64,000 bases of DNA from Rhizobium lentis (GCF_017352135.1 NZ_CP071454.1:3931001-3995000), one strand, 5' to 3'. Counted from the stretch's first letter, positions 45,004 through 52,971 are shown. Made by a program: numbers and translations. The notes: a model not told the origin generated them from the sequence alone.

Positions 45004-46142
45004 GCCAAGCAACAACCTTTAGCGTTCCAACAACCGGCCCGGCTACGCCAAGCGCCATGGCCGCCCGCATGGACGACAGCTTCAGGGCTCTTCTCAGCAG
45101 CAACTCCGGCGCGTCCCGGCCGTCCTACGCGGTCGCCGGGACATTCTGGGTCTCCACCGCCACGGCTGGTCAGCTGAAGCTCTATCTCTACGATGGATCT
45201 GACGACGTTCTGCTGATGGTGCTCGACACGGCGACGAACGCTATCGTTTGGAGCGGCCTTGGATCGACAATCAACGGGTTGACTGCAAAGACGACGGCCG
45301 TTGGGGCCGACAAGCTGGGGATCTGGGACAGCGCGGTTGGCGATGCGAAGAGCCTGACGCTTACCGCTCTCAGCACCTTCCTTGCGCCGCTGCTCGGCCC
45401 AGACTTTGTCGAGGGCGGCATCGTGCTGCCGAACGCGTCGACGCCGCTGACGCACCTTGATATCGCCGCCTTCAAGGTCAAGGCGCTGAGCAAGGTGGCG
45501 ATCTTGGCCGGCACGCTGACCAAGAACATCAATGGCACCTGGGTAGCGGGAAACAATGGCGGCCTGGATACGGGTGTGAAGGCGGCCAATGCTACCTATT
45601 TCGTCTACGCGCTTCGCAAGCAGTCGGACGGAACCGGCGAGGCAGTTCTATCAACGTCGGCAACGGTTGGCGGCGTCAATACCTCGCTCTTAGGCGGCTA
45701 TGATGTCCTTGCGCCGATCGGCGTCGCCCTGACGGACGGCAGCTCGAATATCCGGGAGTTCATTATGAACGCCCGCGACGAGTACACCTTTACGTCGCCT
45801 GTGAAGGATGCTGTCAGCCTGAGCGTTTCTTCGACATCTGCACTCTTGGCCCTGACGGTACCGAATGGCACCAAGGTAGAGGCAAAGCTTAGGTTCCAAT
45901 TTTCCGCGTCGGCGACTACCGCATCTGCGTTGCTTCACGATCCGGCGCAAGGAACACTCGTGGCCGGCATCGGAAACGACGGTGCGAACGTTGGCGCTAT
46001 TCAGGTCGCCAGCAACTACGCTGTCGGGTCCGGAAGGATCTGGACGAACACCAGCAAGCAGATCCGCCAGGTCGCGGGCGCCTCTGGTAGCCTTTGGGTC
46101 TGGACCGAGGGCTTCATTTTCCCCTGCAAGAGGATTGGCTGA
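45000..46142 (+). CDS. Tail fibre protein with DUF2793-like N-terminus
   Basis: This 380-residue beta-rich protein has an N-terminal DUF2793-like part, SYAVAGTFWVSTATAGQLKL followed by YLYDGSDDVLLMVLDTATNA. This part is common in rhizobial phage fibres. Its C-terminal domain contains ASNYAVGSGRIWTNTSKQIR and WVWTEGFIFPCKRIG. It likely binds a surface polysaccharide or protein. Its stop shares bases with the next start (TGATG). Confidence 0.85.
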   Translation: MSQATTFSVPTTGPATPSAMAARMDDSFRALLSSNSGASRPSYAVAGTFWVSTATAGQLKLYLYDGSDDVLLMVLDTATNAIVWSGLGSTINGLTAKTTAVGADKLGIWDSAVGDAKSLTLTALSTFLAPLLGPDFVEGGIVLPNASTPLTHLDIAAFKVKALSKVAILAGTLTKNINGTWVAGNNGGLDTGVKAANATYFVYALRKQSDGTGEAVLSTSATVGGVNTSLLGGYDVLAPIGVALTDGSSNIREFIMNARDEYTFTSPVKDAVSLSVSSTSALLALTVPNGTKVEAKLRFQFSASATTASALLHDPAQGTLVAGIGNDGANVGAIQVASNYAVGSGRIWTNTSKQIRQVAGASGSLWVWTEGFIFPCKRIG

Positions 46143-46498
46143 TGCCATATGTAATGAGAAATGCCGACGGCGACATCTGTGGTCTGTTTGAACAGCCACA
46201 GGAGGGTTTTGCTGAGGAATTGTTGGCCGCTGACGATCCTGCGGTGATTGCCCATCACTACAAGCCCCTGCCGGTGGTATCGGTGTCGGCACGCCAGTTC
46301 AAGCTTCAACTCCTGGCGGCAGGGTTGCTCGATAGCGTGGATGCATGGGTGGCGCAGCAGCCGCGTGATGTACAGATCGCCTATGAGTATTCCGGCACTT
46401 TCGTTCGAAACTCAACGATGATGGCGGCAGGCTTTGCCGCCATGGGATTCACTCCGCAGCAGATCGACGGTTTCTTCGTTGCGGCGGCCCAACTATGA
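46142..46498 (+). CDS. Small tail-fibre-associated protein
   Basis: This 118-residue protein starts at ATG 46142, coupled to the fibre gene. Its N-terminus, MPYVMRNADGDICGLFEQP, and helical C-terminal half, VSARQFKLQLLAAGLLDSVD, resemble the short proteins that follow tail-fibre genes and may be fibre chaperones. It overlaps the next gene by 4 bp. Function inferred from position. Confidence 0.7.
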   Translation: MPYVMRNADGDICGLFEQPQEGFAEELLAADDPAVIAHHYKPLPVVSVSARQFKLQLLAAGLLDSVDAWVAQQPRDVQIAYEYSGTFVRNSTMMAAGFAAMGFTPQQIDGFFVAAAQL

Positions 46499-46998
46499 TC
46501 CTTCGCTACCTGGCCTATTTCCCGATCAATCTCGCGTTCGTGCTGCTGTCCTATCTTTTGGCGCCGGCACTTGCTGGGTTGTCACTTCTGACCGGCCCAC
46601 GCCTGCCTGGTGTGCTGCAGTGGTTCTCAACGCTCGATGCCGATCTCGACGGTGGCGTAACGCAGCGGGTGAGGGGATACAGAGCCGGTCTCCGCGGCTG
46701 GCGCCTCTGGTGGCAACGCACATGTTGGATCTGTCGAAACCCGGCCCACGGCTGGCAATCGACAGTGCTCGGCATGCCTGCGGCCGGGTCTTCCATTGTC
46801 CAAGCGCGGCTCAGCCTGGATCCAAACCAGCAGCTTTATCTGATGAAGACGGCGGCTGGCGTTCCGTTCTTCTGCTTCAAGCGTGACCAGCCGCTCGCCG
46901 CCGGCTTCTACGTCAAGCTGTGGTTCGGCTGGGTTAACCGGGCCTACGACGGTCGGAACCACCACTACAGTTTCCAGATCGGCCTCAAGCGGGTCTAA
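46495..46998 (+). CDS. Conserved phage protein with N-terminal membrane helix
   Basis: This 167-residue protein begins with a hydrophobic helix (YLAYFPINLAFVLLSYLLAP) and has Cys in CWICRNPAHGW. It contains the segments YLMKTAAGVPFFCFKRDQPL and YVKLWFGWVNRAYDGRNHHY. Its pattern recurs between tail and lysis genes of rhizobial phages; I recall it as DUF7338-like, without certainty. The role is unknown, perhaps lysis or membrane interaction. Confidence 0.7.
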   Translation: MILRYLAYFPINLAFVLLSYLLAPALAGLSLLTGPRLPGVLQWFSTLDADLDGGVTQRVRGYRAGLRGWRLWWQRTCWICRNPAHGWQSTVLGMPAAGSSIVQARLSLDPNQQLYLMKTAAGVPFFCFKRDQPLAAGFYVKLWFGWVNRAYDGRNHHYSFQIGLKRV

Positions 46999-47024
46999 CC
47001 CACTCCCAAAATCGGAGCCCACCA

Positions 47025-47861
47025 TTGCTTCGCACGCTTTTCTCAGGGGCGCGTGACGTTGTCGCGCGCGTGCTCATCCCCGATGCGGCCAGCATATTCA
47101 AGCGCGCCTGGTCGCTTCGTCTCATCGAGCTGGCGATGCTTGCCGACATCATCCTCAACCTCGTGCCGGTCGTCTCCGATTACCTGCCGTGGTGGCTGAC
47201 GCTCGCGCTGCTCGGAGGCGCATGGGTCGCGCGCCTGTGCTCATCCAAAACAAGGAGGCACCAGTTGCCAATCAATAAGATTGTCGCGACGAAGCGCGGC
47301 AAGGCTGCCATTGCGGCAGCCATGTTCGCGGCCGTGCTGGCTGGCGGCCAGTCGTATTTCGCCGAGCCTGAGAGACCGGCCGCGGTCATTCTCGCCATGG
47401 AGTCGCTGATCAAGCCGTGGGAGGGCCTGGTGCTGAAATCGCACTGGGATCCTTTTGCGAAGATATGGGACATCTGCCACGGCGAGACGCTGATCGACGG
47501 CAAGCCGGTCAAGCCCGGCATGAGCTTCACGGCCGCCGAATGCGAAGCCATCCTCGAGGCGCGCGTCAAGCGTGATTACTACGAGCCGCTGACGAAGCGG
47601 ATCAAAGGCTTCACGCGCTTCCCGATCGGCGTGCAGGCCGCGATGATTTCCGGCGCCTATAACTTCGGTGTGTCCGGCATGGTCAACTCGACCGCGGCGC
47701 GGCTGGCAGTGCAGGGACGCTATCGCGAGGCATGCGAGGCCCAGACGGCTTGGAACAAGGCCGGCGGCCGTGTCGTGCAGGGCCTGGTGAAGCGCCGCGA
47801 GATGGGCGACGCCCAGCGCGCAGGCGAGGCTGAAATCTGCGTATCGGGGCTGTCGCAATGA
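47025..47861 (+). CDS. GH24 endolysin with N-terminal membrane domain
   Basis: This 278-residue protein starts at TTG 47025 with GGAG 7 nt upstream. Residues ~30-75 contain hydrophobic helices (ELAMLADIILNLVPVVSDYL, LTLALLGGAWVARL), like the small DUF7940 phage membrane proteins. A further hydrophobic helix is near 95-108. Residues ~125-275 are a GH24 lysozyme with KPWEGLVLKSHWDPFAKIWD, CHGET and VQAAMISGAYNFGVSGM. The catalytic Glu, Asp and Thr are in place. This suggests fusion of a holin-like or anchor gene to a signal-arrest type endolysin. Confidence 0.9.
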   Translation: MLRTLFSGARDVVARVLIPDAASIFKRAWSLRLIELAMLADIILNLVPVVSDYLPWWLTLALLGGAWVARLCSSKTRRHQLPINKIVATKRGKAAIAAAMFAAVLAGGQSYFAEPERPAAVILAMESLIKPWEGLVLKSHWDPFAKIWDICHGETLIDGKPVKPGMSFTAAECEAILEARVKRDYYEPLTKRIKGFTRFPIGVQAAMISGAYNFGVSGMVNSTAARLAVQGRYREACEAQTAWNKAGGRVVQGLVKRREMGDAQRAGEAEICVSGLSQ

Positions 47862-48229
47862 TCGGAGCGCTGACTAACAAATGGGTGGGCTACGGCATCG
47901 CCGTGGTCCTGCTCGCGCTCGCCGTTTGGTGGGGCGCCTCGACCATCTACAACAACGGCTATGACGCGGCCAGCCTGAAATACAGAGTTGAAATCGCCGA
48001 GCTCAAACAGGCCGCAGCAGCAGCAGCCAACGCCGAGACCGAGCGGCAAGCCGCAGCCAACAACGCCGCGAAGGCCCGCGAGGCGGAACGCATCGCCCAG
48101 ATGCGGGCCGAAAATGAATCCCTTGAATTGAAGATTAAGGAGCTCGAGCGTGAAGCTGGCGAAGATCCTGATGCTGGCCGCACTGCTCTCGGTGCTCCCG
48201 GCGTGCAGCGCATTAACAAGGTCCGATAA
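47858..48229 (+). CDS. Rz-like inner-membrane spanin
   Basis: This 123-residue protein overlaps the endolysin stop by 4 bp. One N-terminal membrane helix (GYGIAVVLLALAVWWGAS) is followed by a long charged coiled coil (AKAREAERIAQMRAENESLE), the layout of i-spanins. The o-spanin gene begins within its 3' end in another frame, as in lambda Rz/Rz1. The pair would fuse inner and outer membranes at lysis. Confidence 0.88.
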   Translation: MIGALTNKWVGYGIAVVLLALAVWWGASTIYNNGYDAASLKYRVEIAELKQAAAAAANAETERQAAANNAAKAREAERIAQMRAENESLELKIKELEREAGEDPDAGRTALGAPGVQRINKVR

Positions 48230-48452
48230 ACTGGTTGTTCCGCCGGCTCCTCCGAAACTGGCGCGGCCTGATAGCGCCTTGACGGCTCGTTGTCTCGGGC
48301 CGGTCGACTTGGGCGACAAGGCGTTGACGCAGGAACAGGCCGAAAAGCTATGGACCGAGGATCGCTATAGGCTCCTGTATTGTATTCGCAAACACCTGGC
48401 GCTGCGCGACTTCTATGCCGACCGCGACGGCAGGCTGGAGCGCAAGCCATGA
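48150..48452 (+). CDS. Rz1-like outer-membrane spanin lipoprotein
   Basis: This 100-residue lipoprotein has signal peptide KLAKILMLAALLSVLPAC with the lipobox Cys19. A proline-rich start of the mature part follows (VVPPAPPKLARPD). It overlaps the Rz-like gene by 80 bp in a different frame. It is longer than lambda Rz1, with extra cysteines in ARCLGPVD and LLYCIRKH. Its stop overlaps the next start as ATGA. Confidence 0.87.
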   Translation: MKLAKILMLAALLSVLPACSALTRSDKLVVPPAPPKLARPDSALTARCLGPVDLGDKALTQEQAEKLWTEDRYRLLYCIRKHLALRDFYADRDGRLERKP

Positions 48453-48757
48453 CCGGACCGGAAATCATGGCCGTTGTCGGCTTCTTCGTCATGCTGGCCG
48501 GCGCCGGCTGGCGCGTCTGGGCTCGCGTCGAGGCCAAGGTGAAGATCGCCGAGGACAAGGCCGACAAAGTCGGAGCGGACCTGGCGGCGCACAAACTACA
48601 CGCCGCAGAGACATTCGCGACCAAGACCAGCCAGGCCGAGCAGACCGCACAATTGCTGCGCGCCATCGAGGGCGTGGGCAACAGGATAGATGGCGTGCAC
48701 GAGCGTCTCGATCGCCTCTACGAGAACTCACCACAGCGGCGCACCACGCGCGGCTAA
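48449..48757 (+). CDS. Holin candidate: single membrane helix plus coiled coil
   Basis: This 102-residue protein has an N-terminal hydrophobic helix (IMAVVGFFVMLAGAGWRVWA) and a soluble helical tail with RAIEGVGNRIDGVHERLDRL. No other stand-alone holin is visible in the cassette, and this gene overlaps Rz1 by 4 bp. A holin, antiholin or lysis regulator role is inferred. A simple membrane accessory is possible. Confidence 0.65.
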   Translation: MTGPEIMAVVGFFVMLAGAGWRVWARVEAKVKIAEDKADKVGADLAAHKLHAAETFATKTSQAEQTAQLLRAIEGVGNRIDGVHERLDRLYENSPQRRTTRG

Positions 48758-48789
48758 TTCCTCTCCCAATCTCCTGGATATCAATCATC

Positions 48790-49053
48790 ATGGCAACCGA
48801 ACTTCTCGCGGTGGGCTCCACCGCGGCCAATTCTGCTGATCTCGTTGTAGCGTCCGGCTCCACCGTCACCGTCGGCATCAAGGGCGCTCTGGGGTCTCAG
48901 GCCCGGGTGCGCGTCACGCTGAAGGACGACGCCGGCGGCTATACCGACGTTGGAGAGCTGACGCCTTTCCGCCCCGCCATCGCCATCACCGCGCCAGGCA
49001 CATACCGCTTCAGCCGCGTCGCAGGCGAAACGTGCGGGGTCTTTGGTGCTTAG
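48790..49053 (+). CDS. Small beta-rich phage protein
   Basis: This 87-residue protein starts at ATG 48790, 33 bp after the holin candidate. It is Ala/Val/Thr-rich with likely beta strands (DLVVASGSTVTVGIKGALG, ARVRVTLKDDAGGYTDVGEL). It may be a virion decoration or fibre-associated subunit. It overlaps the SGNH gene by 8 bp. Confidence 0.65.
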   Translation: MATELLAVGSTAANSADLVVASGSTVTVGIKGALGSQARVRVTLKDDAGGYTDVGELTPFRPAIAITAPGTYRFSRVAGETCGVFGA

Positions 49054-50422
49054 TTCTCCTTTTACTCCGCTGTTCTCGCCGATCGGGCGGTATAGCGTTG
49101 CTGCCCGCCGTCAGGGCGGGGGAGATGCTTACCCTACGTTCGTCAATCCGAAGATTGGCACGATCGGAGACAGCCTGATCGCTCACGGCATCGAGGGCGC
49201 AAACCCAGGCACGGTGAACTGCTGGCAGACCAACGCCGGCGAGTTGAACCTAGCTCTGATGATGCATCAGCGGTTTCGACACGACAACTGGCCGGCCGAT
49301 ACAGGGGCTTTCAGCCCGTCGAGCGACCGATACACGACAGGCGCCAATCAGGCCATTTCCGGATCGAATGCGGCCAGCCATCGCGCAATGATGGTTAATT
49401 ACCTTCTGCCGATGCATCCCGATATGATGTTCTACCGGCCATCGGTGAATAACTCCGTTGGTACTGGAACAGGGCCAGCAACGTTCGCCTACTTCCAAGA
49501 GACCCTGCAAATGGCGATGGACGCAGGTGTGTTCTGCGTTATCGGCACCATGCCTCCTTGGGTGAATGATCCGGCCAACGCCTTCAACGGTGCCGACAAC
49601 AATATCAATCGCGCCTACATCAATGCTGCTATCCGCGCATGGGTGCCAACCCTGCCGAAATCAAAAGCCATCCTGGTTGACTATGACATCGCGCTCGACC
49701 CGACGAATACCGGATGGACCGATCGTTCCAACATGTCGGACTATATCCATCTTGGAACGCAAGGCGCGCTCAAGTGCGCCCGGCTGATCAATCAGATCCT
49801 GGATCTGCTTATCCCGGCGCGCAACTATGCGCTGGAGCTGTGGAATACCGGTCTCAACAAGTATCCCTATCCTACGCTCCTGGGCAACGGCGGCGTGACG
49901 GCCAACGGTACGGGCTCAACGCCGACCGGTATGAGGACGCAGAAGGGCGGGACCGGAAGCTCTACGCTCGCTCTCTCGTCGGAAGATAACCCAGACACTG
50001 GCGGCAAGACGCGCATTTTCGACATTACCGCTGTAGGTACGGGCGCGACTGCTTATTACCAGCTTGGTATCGGTACCACGGGCGATTTCACGGTGGTGGG
50101 GCAAACCGGCCAGTGGGTACGGTCTATCGCCGAGATCGAGGTCATGGGCAATGACGCCCTGCTCGTCCCGCAACTTTGGGCGAACGGCCGTCGCGCTCTG
50201 TACGAAGGCGGATGGAGCGGCCTTATCGGCGACGCGCAGCAGCAGACCTATTGGCTTATGACTGACGCCGTTCAAGTCAGCTCCGACACCGCCAATCTGT
50301 CAATCCGTCTTTATCCGAACGCTGATCGCGCGCTTGGGGTCGGAGGAACCGCTTTGATGCGGGCAAAGGTCAAGCGGCTCGGCTATTTCTTCGTCGACAA
50401 TCCGAGGCTTGCTTATGCGTGA
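49046..50422 (+). CDS. SGNH/GDSL-type esterase, tail-spike-like
   Basis: This ~458-residue protein starts at GTG 49046; a TTG one codon earlier is also possible. Block I is IGTIGDSLIAHGIEG with the nucleophilic Ser. The Asn-bearing block is FYRPSVNNSVG, and the catalytic Asp/His lie in SDYIHLGTQGALKCARL. The C-terminal ~180 residues are beta-rich. Phage SGNH enzymes remove acetyl groups from surface polysaccharides, so a capsule or LPS deacetylase on the virion is plausible. The position after lysis genes is unusual for a spike. Confidence 0.85.
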   Translation: MLSSPFTPLFSPIGRYSVAARRQGGGDAYPTFVNPKIGTIGDSLIAHGIEGANPGTVNCWQTNAGELNLALMMHQRFRHDNWPADTGAFSPSSDRYTTGANQAISGSNAASHRAMMVNYLLPMHPDMMFYRPSVNNSVGTGTGPATFAYFQETLQMAMDAGVFCVIGTMPPWVNDPANAFNGADNNINRAYINAAIRAWVPTLPKSKAILVDYDIALDPTNTGWTDRSNMSDYIHLGTQGALKCARLINQILDLLIPARNYALELWNTGLNKYPYPTLLGNGGVTANGTGSTPTGMRTQKGGTGSSTLALSSEDNPDTGGKTRIFDITAVGTGATAYYQLGIGTTGDFTVVGQTGQWVRSIAEIEVMGNDALLVPQLWANGRRALYEGGWSGLIGDAQQQTYWLMTDAVQVSSDTANLSIRLYPNADRALGVGGTALMRAKVKRLGYFFVDNPRLAYA

Positions 50423-50520
50423 TTTCTATACGAGCGGCAGCAATAAGGGCTCCACCCTTGAGCAACACCGCGCCTTGTTCGATCAACTGAGGCAGATGCA
50501 ATCCTTTGATGAAAACACCT
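50415..50520 (+). pseudogene. Truncated last late gene
   Basis: A reading frame starts at ATG 50415, overlapping the SGNH stop by 8 bp. It encodes MRDFYTSGSNKGSTLEQHRA and about 15 more natural-looking residues. From ~50515 the frame runs antisense through the metalloprotease gene and composition changes, so the rest is probably replaced. This suggests a cargo insertion cut off the gene's 3' part. Confidence 0.5.
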
Positions 50521-51370
50521 ACAGTGGCAGAGTTTGTATAGCCAATGTGCGGGGATCTATTGACGCGAATGTCGGACGGGGCATGGCAAGTATAGTAGCG
50601 AGATTATTGAATGCGGGAATGTATCCCTCGGGTTTTTTAAAACCACCGTTATCGACCCAACGAACGATATCTGACCATGTGCAGTCAAAATCATGGAAAA
50701 CTGACATCGCCTGGCCGATTATAATGTCGACTTTTCGTGATTCATCGGGTTGTCCCTGCATAGGAGCGAGATAGTGCCGAATGGCCTCATGTACCCACCA
50801 AAGCCGAAGAAACCCATGAAGCTCCGGGAATCCCATGGCCTTGTGGATCTTTGAGAACTCAGAATAATCTTGAGGTGGCGCGACTGGCAGCACAAAAAGA
50901 GCCGGCGGAAAACCCATTTCGACGAATTGCTCGAAGAAAATCAGATGGTGTATTTGATTAACAAGGCCTTCTAGGTCTCGCTTGAAAGCCTGGGCTGCGT
51001 TGGCGACTTTTGGCGCTAAACCAGGCCAACCCCGATATATGCCGTAGCCGCGGGCATGCAAATCTAGATGTAACAACTCATGGGCTAAATAAACAAACGC
51101 GCGATCAGGATCGCGCGTGACGATTGACACGCTGGCGCGGTCAATAAACTTATCTCCTCCTATCACGTAATCTGACGTGAGCCCTTGCTGGATTGTTCCT
51201 GAAAACGAGCTACCGAAAAATGCTCTGACCTTTGAAATGAGTTCTCCCAATGAAGGGTTAGCTTCACCGGCCGCGACAAAAAACTGGTTTGATATTCCCC
51301 CGCCGCGAGCGCCGCAGCATTTCTTAAATTTGCGTCTGCTACCGCAGTAGCACGGTGAATTCTCATGCAT
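50519..51370 (-). CDS. SEC-C zinc finger plus HExxH putative metalloprotease
   Basis: This 283-residue cargo protein starts at ATG 51370 behind GGGAG. Residues 1-20 form a SEC-C metal-binding motif (SPCYCGSRRKFKKCCG), and the segment YLAHELLHLDLHARG at ~95-109 has an HELLH zincin motif plus a third His. A second, looser HEAIRH lies downstream. SEC-C tags are known adaptors, as in SecA and some phage or toxin-like proteins. The combination suggests a ribosome- or protein-targeted protease, which is inference. It is locally GC-poor and opposite to the late operon. Confidence 0.75.
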   Translation of the reverse strand: MHENSPCYCGSRRKFKKCCGARGGGISNQFFVAAGEANPSLGELISKVRAFFGSSFSGTIQQGLTSDYVIGGDKFIDRASVSIVTRDPDRAFVYLAHELLHLDLHARGYGIYRGWPGLAPKVANAAQAFKRDLEGLVNQIHHLIFFEQFVEMGFPPALFVLPVAPPQDYSEFSKIHKAMGFPELHGFLRLWWVHEAIRHYLAPMQGQPDESRKVDIIIGQAMSVFHDFDCTWSDIVRWVDNGGFKKPEGYIPAFNNLATILAMPRPTFASIDPRTLAIQTLPL

Positions 51371-51437
51371 TGTTATTGCTCCCGCCAAGATGCGCCATCT
51401 GAGCAGGAGGGCGGAGATTAGTCTAGCCGCAACCGCC

Positions 51438-51477
51438 AGCCGCCTCTCTTTAGCCGGGGAGGCGGCTGCTTTGTTTT
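51438..51477 (+). terminator. Strong plus-strand terminator, probably end of the late operon
   Basis: A perfect 9-bp stem, AGCCGCCTC/GAGGCGGCT, with a 12-nt loop is followed by GCTTTGTTTT. It faces the late direction although the intervening gene (50519-51370) is on the other strand. Late transcription therefore probably runs antisense through that gene. Confidence 0.82.
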
Positions 51478-51572
51478 ACAGCAAGCATGTCTAAGAGACG
51501 CCACTCTGCACTGGCGGCGATTGAACATGAGCTAATGATGCCGTATCTAAAGATGAAAAGGTATTGGTGGCA

Positions 51573-52142
51573 ATGTCTCTAGCGTTGTTAACAGAGCGGA
51601 CGAAAAGGTTTGAGGACTTCCCCAAGCCGGATTTGCCGTCTTTGGACGCCGATCCGGCAGAGGTCGCAGCCGCTTATGCTCGTGGTTTTGCAAAATTTGT
51701 CCTTAAACTTCGCTCTGCCGATGCACTCGATCGAGTGGCCTTTGCTCGCGCGGTTGATGGAGCGATTGAAGACAACAACAGAACTGCGCTGATTGAATTG
51801 AGATTGGCTTGCCTGGAATATGGCACGAGCGCGTACAAAAACATCTCGATCTCACGTCGGGTCATCCAAGACATGCACCGGCTCTTCGAGCAGCGCGCCG
51901 CTCGCATAAGCGACCCAGGGAAGCGGAGATATTTTCGGACAAAGATTGCTGAATCCATCAACGCGCACGAGAAGGCGGTGGGAATAGACGAGGCCTTCAT
52001 CTCCTTTCTTCAGCAGGAGATTCAGCCGAAGATCGATAGCAAGATTCGGGAACAAGCCCGAGCCATTGCCGATGATCCAACAGCTATCCGTGAAGACCTG
52101 AATAGGCGATATCCAAGAGTCACGGCTTATTTGGCTAGATGA
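51573..52142 (+). CDS. Putative antitoxin/partner of Doc-like toxin
   Basis: This ~189-residue helical, charged protein lies upstream of the Fic/Doc gene and overlaps it by 4 bp (ATGA). Starts TTG 51564, GTG 51567 and ATG 51573 are possible; GAAAAGG at 51554 favours the GTG slightly. Segments include EVAAAYARGFAKFVLKLRSA, CLEYGTSAYKNISISRRVIQ and DPTAIREDLNRRYPRVTAYL. It is far larger than Phd-type antitoxins and has no recognisable DNA-binding motif. The partner role is inferred from gene order and coupling. Confidence 0.65.
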   Translation: MSLALLTERTKRFEDFPKPDLPSLDADPAEVAAAYARGFAKFVLKLRSADALDRVAFARAVDGAIEDNNRTALIELRLACLEYGTSAYKNISISRRVIQDMHRLFEQRAARISDPGKRRYFRTKIAESINAHEKAVGIDEAFISFLQQEIQPKIDSKIREQARAIADDPTAIREDLNRRYPRVTAYLAR

Positions 52143-52528
52143 CCGCGCCAATTTGGATAAATGTCGATGATGTGATTGCGATAAACGCCGAGCAGGTCTC
52201 TCGGACTGGTGAGGCGCATTTCTTGCGAGACTTTGGCGCGTTGGAAAGTGCCGTGATGTCGCCAAGGAACCATTGGCTCTACGAGAGTCAAGATCTCGTG
52301 CGAGCGTTTGGCACTATGCTGTTCGCGATCGCCAAAGCGCATGCCTTTGAACAAGGCAATAAAAGAACAGCATTCCATGCCGGTGCAGAGTTCCTGGCAA
52401 AAAACGGCGCCACCCTAATTATGCCCGACAATGAGTTCTGGGCAGGCAAGATCGAGGACGTCGTCTCGGGCAGCTGTCCGCTGGAAGATTTCGTCAGTGT
52501 TATTGGAGTTTTTACTATTTTGCCCTGA
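52139..52528 (+). CDS. Death-on-curing (Doc)-type Fic-fold toxin
   Basis: This 129-residue protein matches Doc in its N-terminal HFLRDFGALESAVMSP and in the catalytic loop HAFEQGNKRTAFHAG at residues 68-82. Doc phosphorylates EF-Tu and halts translation; other Fic relatives transfer AMP. The catalytic His68 and the NKR anion-binding residues are kept. The usual Asp or Asn of HxFx(D/N)GNKR is Gln72 here. It is coupled to the upstream partner, so this is a likely addiction or abortive-infection module of the prophage. Confidence 0.88.
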   Translation: MTAPIWINVDDVIAINAEQVSRTGEAHFLRDFGALESAVMSPRNHWLYESQDLVRAFGTMLFAIAKAHAFEQGNKRTAFHAGAEFLAKNGATLIMPDNEFWAGKIEDVVSGSCPLEDFVSVIGVFTILP

Positions 52529-52566
52529 AGTCCCATCGCGACATTGTCTCAGCGCAACGCTGCTGT

Positions 52567-52944
52567 TCAATCACACCAATCATTCCGCTGCCTCGGGCTC
52601 CAGGGCCACGCGAAACCTTCTTCCAGCAGCTTCTTCCCGATCTCTTCCCCATTCGGTCGATAAATGTTGATGAGCGGCCGGCGCGACGGCGTCCTGTCCA
52701 CCGCGCCGCTGAAGATGACACGCAAGCCCTTTTCAGCCAAAAGCTCTTTCAGCCTGCCCTTGGCGATCAGCGCCAGCTTCCGTTCCTTGGGGCACTTCGC
52801 GTGCGATCCTATCTCCGGCGTATCGATGCCCGAGACGAACGGAACACCTTCCCCCAGCAGTCGCATGTTTTGCCCATCGCATTTCACGGTGTCGCCGTCG
52901 ACGGCCGTCAGCGATGCGCATAGGATCAAGCCCGCGATCATCAT
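52567..52944 (-). CDS. Staphylococcal-nuclease-like protein, exported
   Basis: This 125-residue SNase/TNase-family protein has an N-terminal hydrophobic signal (MIAGLILCASLTA) directly followed by the OB-fold start VDGDTVKCDGQNMRLLG. GIDTPEIGSHAKCPKERKLA carries the metal-binding Asp and the catalytic Glu region, and RPLINIYRPNGEEIGKKLLE closes the fold. It is shorter than classical SNase but complete. It would act in the periplasm or outside. It converges with the doc gene. Confidence 0.82.
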   Translation of the reverse strand: MMIAGLILCASLTAVDGDTVKCDGQNMRLLGEGVPFVSGIDTPEIGSHAKCPKERKLALIAKGRLKELLAEKGLRVIFSGAVDRTPSRRPLINIYRPNGEEIGKKLLEEGFAWPWSPRQRNDWCD

Positions 52945-52971
52945 TTAGTCTCTTGTTCGGCCGGCTCGCAG

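Noticed and set aside
51487..51582. 31-residue leader peptide before the Doc partner
   Set aside because: It overlaps the partner start in another frame but has no ribosome site. Sequence alone does not support it.
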